DNA of 64,000 bases from Hormiphora californensis (Eukaryota; Ctenophora; Tentaculata; Cydippida; Pleurobrachiidae): the NCBI GenBank assembly GCA_020137815.1, contig CM035353.1:1637459-1701458 (forward strand), in the 5' to 3' direction. Under the pieces are notes generated by a model. That model was not told the DNA's origin, did no database searches, and saw only the letters and a list, made by a program, of their open reading frames with translations. Below, piece after piece: positions 56,404-62,400 of the stretch. The position numbers were made by a program, and so were the translations under genes. Positions within the stretch are counted from its first letter, which is position 1, and each line of letters starts with the position of its first letter.

Positions 56404-59400
56404 CTGATGTGAAGAATCTGTATTGTTGTATTATAAAAGTAACTCAGTGTTCTCCCAGCAACAAAGTATCGAAGAAGAAGAGGCACCTGGATCTAATGAT
56501 TCCGATTTGTCTGACTTAGAGGCTGAGCTGATGGCAGGGGTAGGTGAACAAGACCCTGCTGATGATATCTCGGAGGCATCCACACCCGCCGCTGCTGCTG
56601 GGTCTCCAGACCATCTCCATGGCAACCATAATGCAGGGTCTCTAGACCATCTCCATGGCAACCATAATGCAGGGTCTCTAGACCATCTCCATGGTACCAA
56701 CAACCAGAACACCCACCAAGAGGTACATAAAACTGTCACATGTTTATATAAAGCGTGAATCATGATGATGGAGCTAAACACTAAACAATGTCATTGAAAT
56801 ACTGACAAAAACACCCTGTTCCTCTAGCAACCGGAACCGTTGATCGATCAGTTGAATATTCATGATTTTCCCGATGAGAGCTTCCACATTCCTGCGAACG
56901 AGGCCGGGCTAAGTTTCCTACAGGTCTGTACCAAATACAATAACAGCTAGCTGAACTACTATTGTGATTTTAGTAATAGTAATTGTGATTTTAGTAATAC
57001 AGTCGGACCCCGATTTAACGGCCCCCGATTTAGCGGCACCCCGATTTAACGGCAGGATAAATTTCCCCCAAAAATTTTTTTGTAAATTTTTTGAAAAGGT
57101 GTATCAACCACGTCCGAATCGTGTTTCGAATCGGTGCATCTTATTGCATGTCTTGCTGGTAATTAGACGGTTCGAAACGAACAGATATGTGATCCCCATG
57201 AGGCCCATCGAATCGCAATTTTGACACTTGTTAAACTGGCTCCATGGGGATCACGTATCGGTTCGTTTCGAACCGTCTAATTACCAGCAAGACATGCGAT
57301 AAGATGCACTGATTCGAAACACGATTTGGACGTGGTTGATAAAACTTTTAAAAATTTTCATAACTTTTTTTGCAAAATTTTACAGAATGATTGGCAATGC
57401 TTTGATCGGTGTTCCCCATGAATTTTCAGAAAAAAAAAATATTTTGAAATTCAAATTCTTCCTCACCCCGCTTAAAGTGCCCCGATTCGGCATGGCATCA
57501 CGTATCAGTTCGTTTCGATCCGTCTAATTAGCAGCAAGACATGCGATAAGATGCACTTATTCGATAAACGATTCGGACGTGGTTCCCTATCTGTGTTTTC
57601 GAAACTATGGGACTTCGGTCAGTTTGTGTGCTGATCGGGAGTCTAAAAGAAGATGGAGAATGTGTCAAACTCCGCTAGCCGACCACAGGGAGGATGCCGA
57701 AACCCATTTTCTTAAAAAGGGTTAAAAAAGGTTAAAAAAGGTTAAAAAGGGTTAACAAGAGTTAATAAGGGTTAAAAAGGCGCAGCTTTCCCAAAAAACG
57801 CTGCGCATAACAAAAATTTTCAGCTTTTTTCGATTTTATTGTCAAAATTCTAAAAATTTTAGTAAAATAGCCGCGCGCGCGGTGGCAGCGCTCTTTGTTA
57901 CTTCGCCTGTCGGCGCGCAACCAGGAAGTCCTATGACTTCCGGTTTTCGCCAAAAATTTTCTTTTTTTGTCCTCTTTCCAATACAAATTGACCGAAAATT
58001 TTATAATGAATTTCAATTTTCACTTAGGGAAGCCTATTGTATACATAATACATACATAGTATGTACCTTAGAAATTTTTATAATAATATAGAAATGATCA
58101 TGTAATCAATACATGGACATTGTATTTAACACTTAAAGGTGTTTTAGTATAGCATTTTGGACAAAAATAGGGTTTTATAGGCCAAATATGCTCTACCCCG
58201 ATTTAACGGACACCCCGATTTAACGGACAAAGCCCTTTCCCCCGAGGGTGCCGTTAAATCGGGGTCCGACTGTAGTACTTATAAGTAACATAAATGTTAA
58301 GTACTAGTACTTAGTTAAGTACTGCTAAATCGTTGTTTTCTTAAATTCATGTACTATAATAATAGCCATGATAGGTGCCCCAATTACATTATAATAAGTA
58401 CCCCTCTCCCCCTAGGACTCCACCTCCACTACAGTTGGTGATGATACGAGTTACGAGGGGTCCCGACCCCCCGGATCCCTCCTCGTGGATAGGTATGGGC
58501 AGGTTTACACGGACAAGATAACTAGTTACATCACAAATACCACAATTGGTGACCAAGAGGAGGGAGAGGAGGGGGAGCAGCATCACGAGGAGGATGCCAG
58601 TTTGTTGGAGCTGGACAGTGATGATGAGGATGACACGCCAAGGTAATTAATTAGCTGATAATTAGCTGTTAATTAGTCAATTAATTAGCTATCAATTAGT
58701 CAATTAATTATCTGATAATTAGCTGTTAATTAGGAAGTTTAGACTTTAGGTAGAGCTGGTAATTAGCTATCAATTAGCCAAATGTCTTTTTTAAATTAAA
58801 TCTCTGCCAGGTTCGACAGTATCAAAGACTCCGGAGCGTTTTCATTGGAAACAGTCCAGCAACTATCGTCCCTACAATCAACCAACAATTCTAGTTTACC
58901 GGTATGTTGTTCATGTTTGTCTGTGCATATAAAGTGTAGATCTGCCAATACCTTGTGATGATCTAGCCCTTATTTACATTTATAACGGGGCGTAGATAGA
59001 GAGAGAGAGTGTCGAACAAAGCAACCACTACCATGTCGCTGATCAGTCTCTCACCTCGGTACCCCCATCGACTGACACCTCTGACCTATGTTCCTCTGCT
59101 GCAACAACACGTGTAGCCTGCGACTCAACCTCCACTCCACATATCAGGTACTCTCAGAAGAAGGTCCGCCACTACCACTGCACGGGTATGACAACCAGCC
59201 ATCCTGTGTGACTAGTGATACAAGGGCTGCCATTGAAGAATCTGAGTTACCAGTAACCATGGCAACATATGCTAACGTCCCAGAGGAGACCGTCAAATTG
59301 AGGTACAAATTGACGAGTTTTAGCTGCAATAAGGGAATTATTTTTCTTTTTTCCTTGTGCATATTACACCATGCCAGTTATACTAATTATTCAGGGTGTA

Positions 59401-62400
59401 CTGGTACTCATTCAAATAGTTTTTCCATCACTTCTGCATGTGAAACGTTAATTTCACACTACAGAAGAAGATCAAGAACACTCCCATCTCTCTCAATCAA
59501 CCTGAGATCCACCCAGTCCTTGCTCGACCCTGTCTCGCCGCGTCCCGGGTTTGAACAAAACAAATCCACTTGTAGGCACAAGGTAATAAGACGAGTTTCA
59601 AGTGCAAGAAAGAATAAATCTGATCGTCCTCCTGTGTCCCCAAAGAATGCTGCTCGTGCTGCAGGGGATGCCACTCTCACTGGATCAGAGGTCAGTACTG
59701 CAGTCGAACAAACAAACAAACAGTCGGACCCCGGTTTACAGTACACGTGGTGCTCGGGGTTTCGCGTCCTTCTAACTCCATGATCTCTCTCCAGTACTCT
59801 CTAACGCCTAATCTCTCTCTCTAGTACTCTCTAACTCCCTGTCCTCTCTAGTACTCTCACTAACCCCCTCATCTCTCTCTAGTACTCTCTCTCCGATGAC
59901 AACTGGCAGGATATAGAGCTGTATGAAAATGATGATAGTTCTGAGTTTGAACTACAAGATACCGATATATTCCTGTGTGGGCATGGTCAGAACGGGAAGG
60001 GTGAGGTAATTACATAATTAATTAATTAATTAATTAGTTAAACACCCAGCACATGGTATAATGTGGGCCCTTATTATTTAAGATCCCAAAATACGAATAT
60101 CATCGTCGATCTCTGATGTCAGTGTTTGTAGAATACACGATCTATTTTACCGTTTTATTGGATTATACACACGTCCATAAATCAATGTATATAGAGCTGA
60201 GATCAGAGATGGCTGTTATAGCAGTCATTAGCCGATCTGTTGAACTGTCTCAGCGATCCCTATTTTTGATCGAAAATATCCTTCTTACACAGATTTTGGT
60301 ACTAAGAACATATCATCCCATTCAGATTGTAGTACTAAGACTAACAGAACCTACCCCTCACGTCGTACTTGATGTCGAGCTACCAGCCCAGGAGGCGTTG
60401 TGTTGTCACAGGGTCCCAGGGAAAACCGATACACTGTGGGTTGGAACACAAGATAGCAGGTACATACACATTAGTAGCTAATTAGTTAATTAACTTGTTG
60501 TAATTAGGTGATATAGTAGTCAAACATTATTACCGCATATCTATATCGATGATTTAATATTCTATGCGAAAATTATGCCACACTTTACTCAACACTTATT
60601 CACATAATATAATATGTGGATAATATAGGCTCCAAGGGGGGTGTGTAATATTACCTACACACTCGGTCCCCAGATGCGGCATGTTATATTAACATTGAAT
60701 AAACTCAAAGATATCAGGGAACGCGTTCTTTGCGTAGCGCGCGGGGTGTCTGATGTGATGAAAGGAGAGACAGGGCATTGTGAGCGCGCGCTCTTCAAGC
60801 AGAGGGCGACTTGACCTGCTGCTTCACATGTGCTTTTAAAATTTGCAACTGCATGCTCTATCAAGCATGTCTCACACACTATCTCTATCAGGCTTCTAGT
60901 CTACCAGATGACGAAACCAACTGTCACCCTCCTGGAATTGACACTCGAAGGAGGTGAGTAAGATACCCGTTGGCCGTTAAATATAACTGCATCAAGATCA
61001 CTTCAAATTTCAGTTTCACCAGCTGAATAAAAACAGATTTGTAGTTAATTGTTCAATTTCAGGGCCTATTACCAGTATATGCCATGTGGGTGATACTGTA
61101 TTTGTTGGAACTTCAGAGGGTATCCTTCACGCATTCAACAGAGATGGTATGTGGGATATGCTCCAAGATTCAATAATTTTAATTTTTAATCCCCTAGACC
61201 TAGTATTATAGGATCGCCTCGGTGTGCGGACTCTAGTGCTAAAATCATGAAAAGCGAACTCGAGATTTCGGCCGTTAGGCCGGAAACGAGAGTTTGCTGT
61301 GCATCTATACTCATTTAGAAGTGTTAGGGCCGTTATTTGGGTTCGAGGTTAGGGGTTAGGGTAAAGGTTAGGGTTAGATATAGAGTCCTCCTTGGGTTTA
61401 GATATAGAGTCCGTTAGCACTAGAGTCCGCCCACCGATCGCCTCAGACCCCGATGTACCTAGCTGCTAGCTAACACACTGTATAGCTTAGTTTCCCCTGC
61501 TGCTACAGCTGCTATAACAGTCAGCTCCTATAACATATAACAATTCTCCCTTATTCCAGATTCAGATAATGAGTGGTGTGATAATGATCCTGTGAGCAAG
61601 AAACTTGGTAGCAGCTCGATATGTGAGATGCTCCAGGTGGGGTGGAATGTGTGGTGTAGCAGTGGCTGCCAAATATTCGTTGTTTCTCCACCAGACTGCA
61701 CTGTTGAGGTTAGTTTAGTTAGCTAGTTGTGGTTAGCAGCTGTTATACCCTCTCTTTGCGAGCTCCCTTTCGCAGCTTTTCTACCCCCCAAACCTCTCTT
61801 TACAAGCTCCCTTTCGCAGCATTTGTTTTCAACACACAACAACACGACAGCACAAGTTTACAAGATGGTTCTGAGTGGTAGTGGTGTTTGGCTTGCAATA
61901 CGGAACAGCCCTGTAATACGACTCTTCCACGCCAAGAGTGGTCAGCACATTGAGGACTATGATATCAGCACTGTCGTACACCATCTTTTTACTGGTATGT
62001 AAATCAGGAACCGACCGAAACAACTAAACAACCAATCAGAACTCGTTATTTAGGTCACGTGACTGGTTATCAGCCAATCAGGGACCAGTATTTCCTGATT
62101 CGGTCGGTTCCTGATGTAAATGTGTAGATCGTCTGCACCATGTGTTGCCTTGTGTGGCTCACACCGCATTTTCTGAGGGTTCGGCAGATGGTATGCTTAG
62201 ATTCTATGATACGTTATTGGGAACAGTCAATAACTCGTACTCACTCAATAAATCCACTATTTCAGGTTCTAGTAACATGTCGAGGAGACGGCGCTCAGAG
62301 AATGTCCGTGTCACGGCCCTTCTCTCCAACCCGACCACCGGATCACTCTGGATAGGAAGCTCTGCAGGTGTTGTTGTGGTGCTACCGGTAGCGCGGCCTC

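Noticed and set aside
59008-59147. Open frame beginning SVEQSNHYHVADQS before exon 31
   Set aside because: No splice join keeps frame with exon 31; the CATATCAG at 59,147 works as the acceptor for exon 31 directly after exon 30.
61995-62127. In-frame read-through of intron 38 instead of splicing
   Set aside because: TAA occurs six codons or fewer after the donor; splicing restores a conserved frame.
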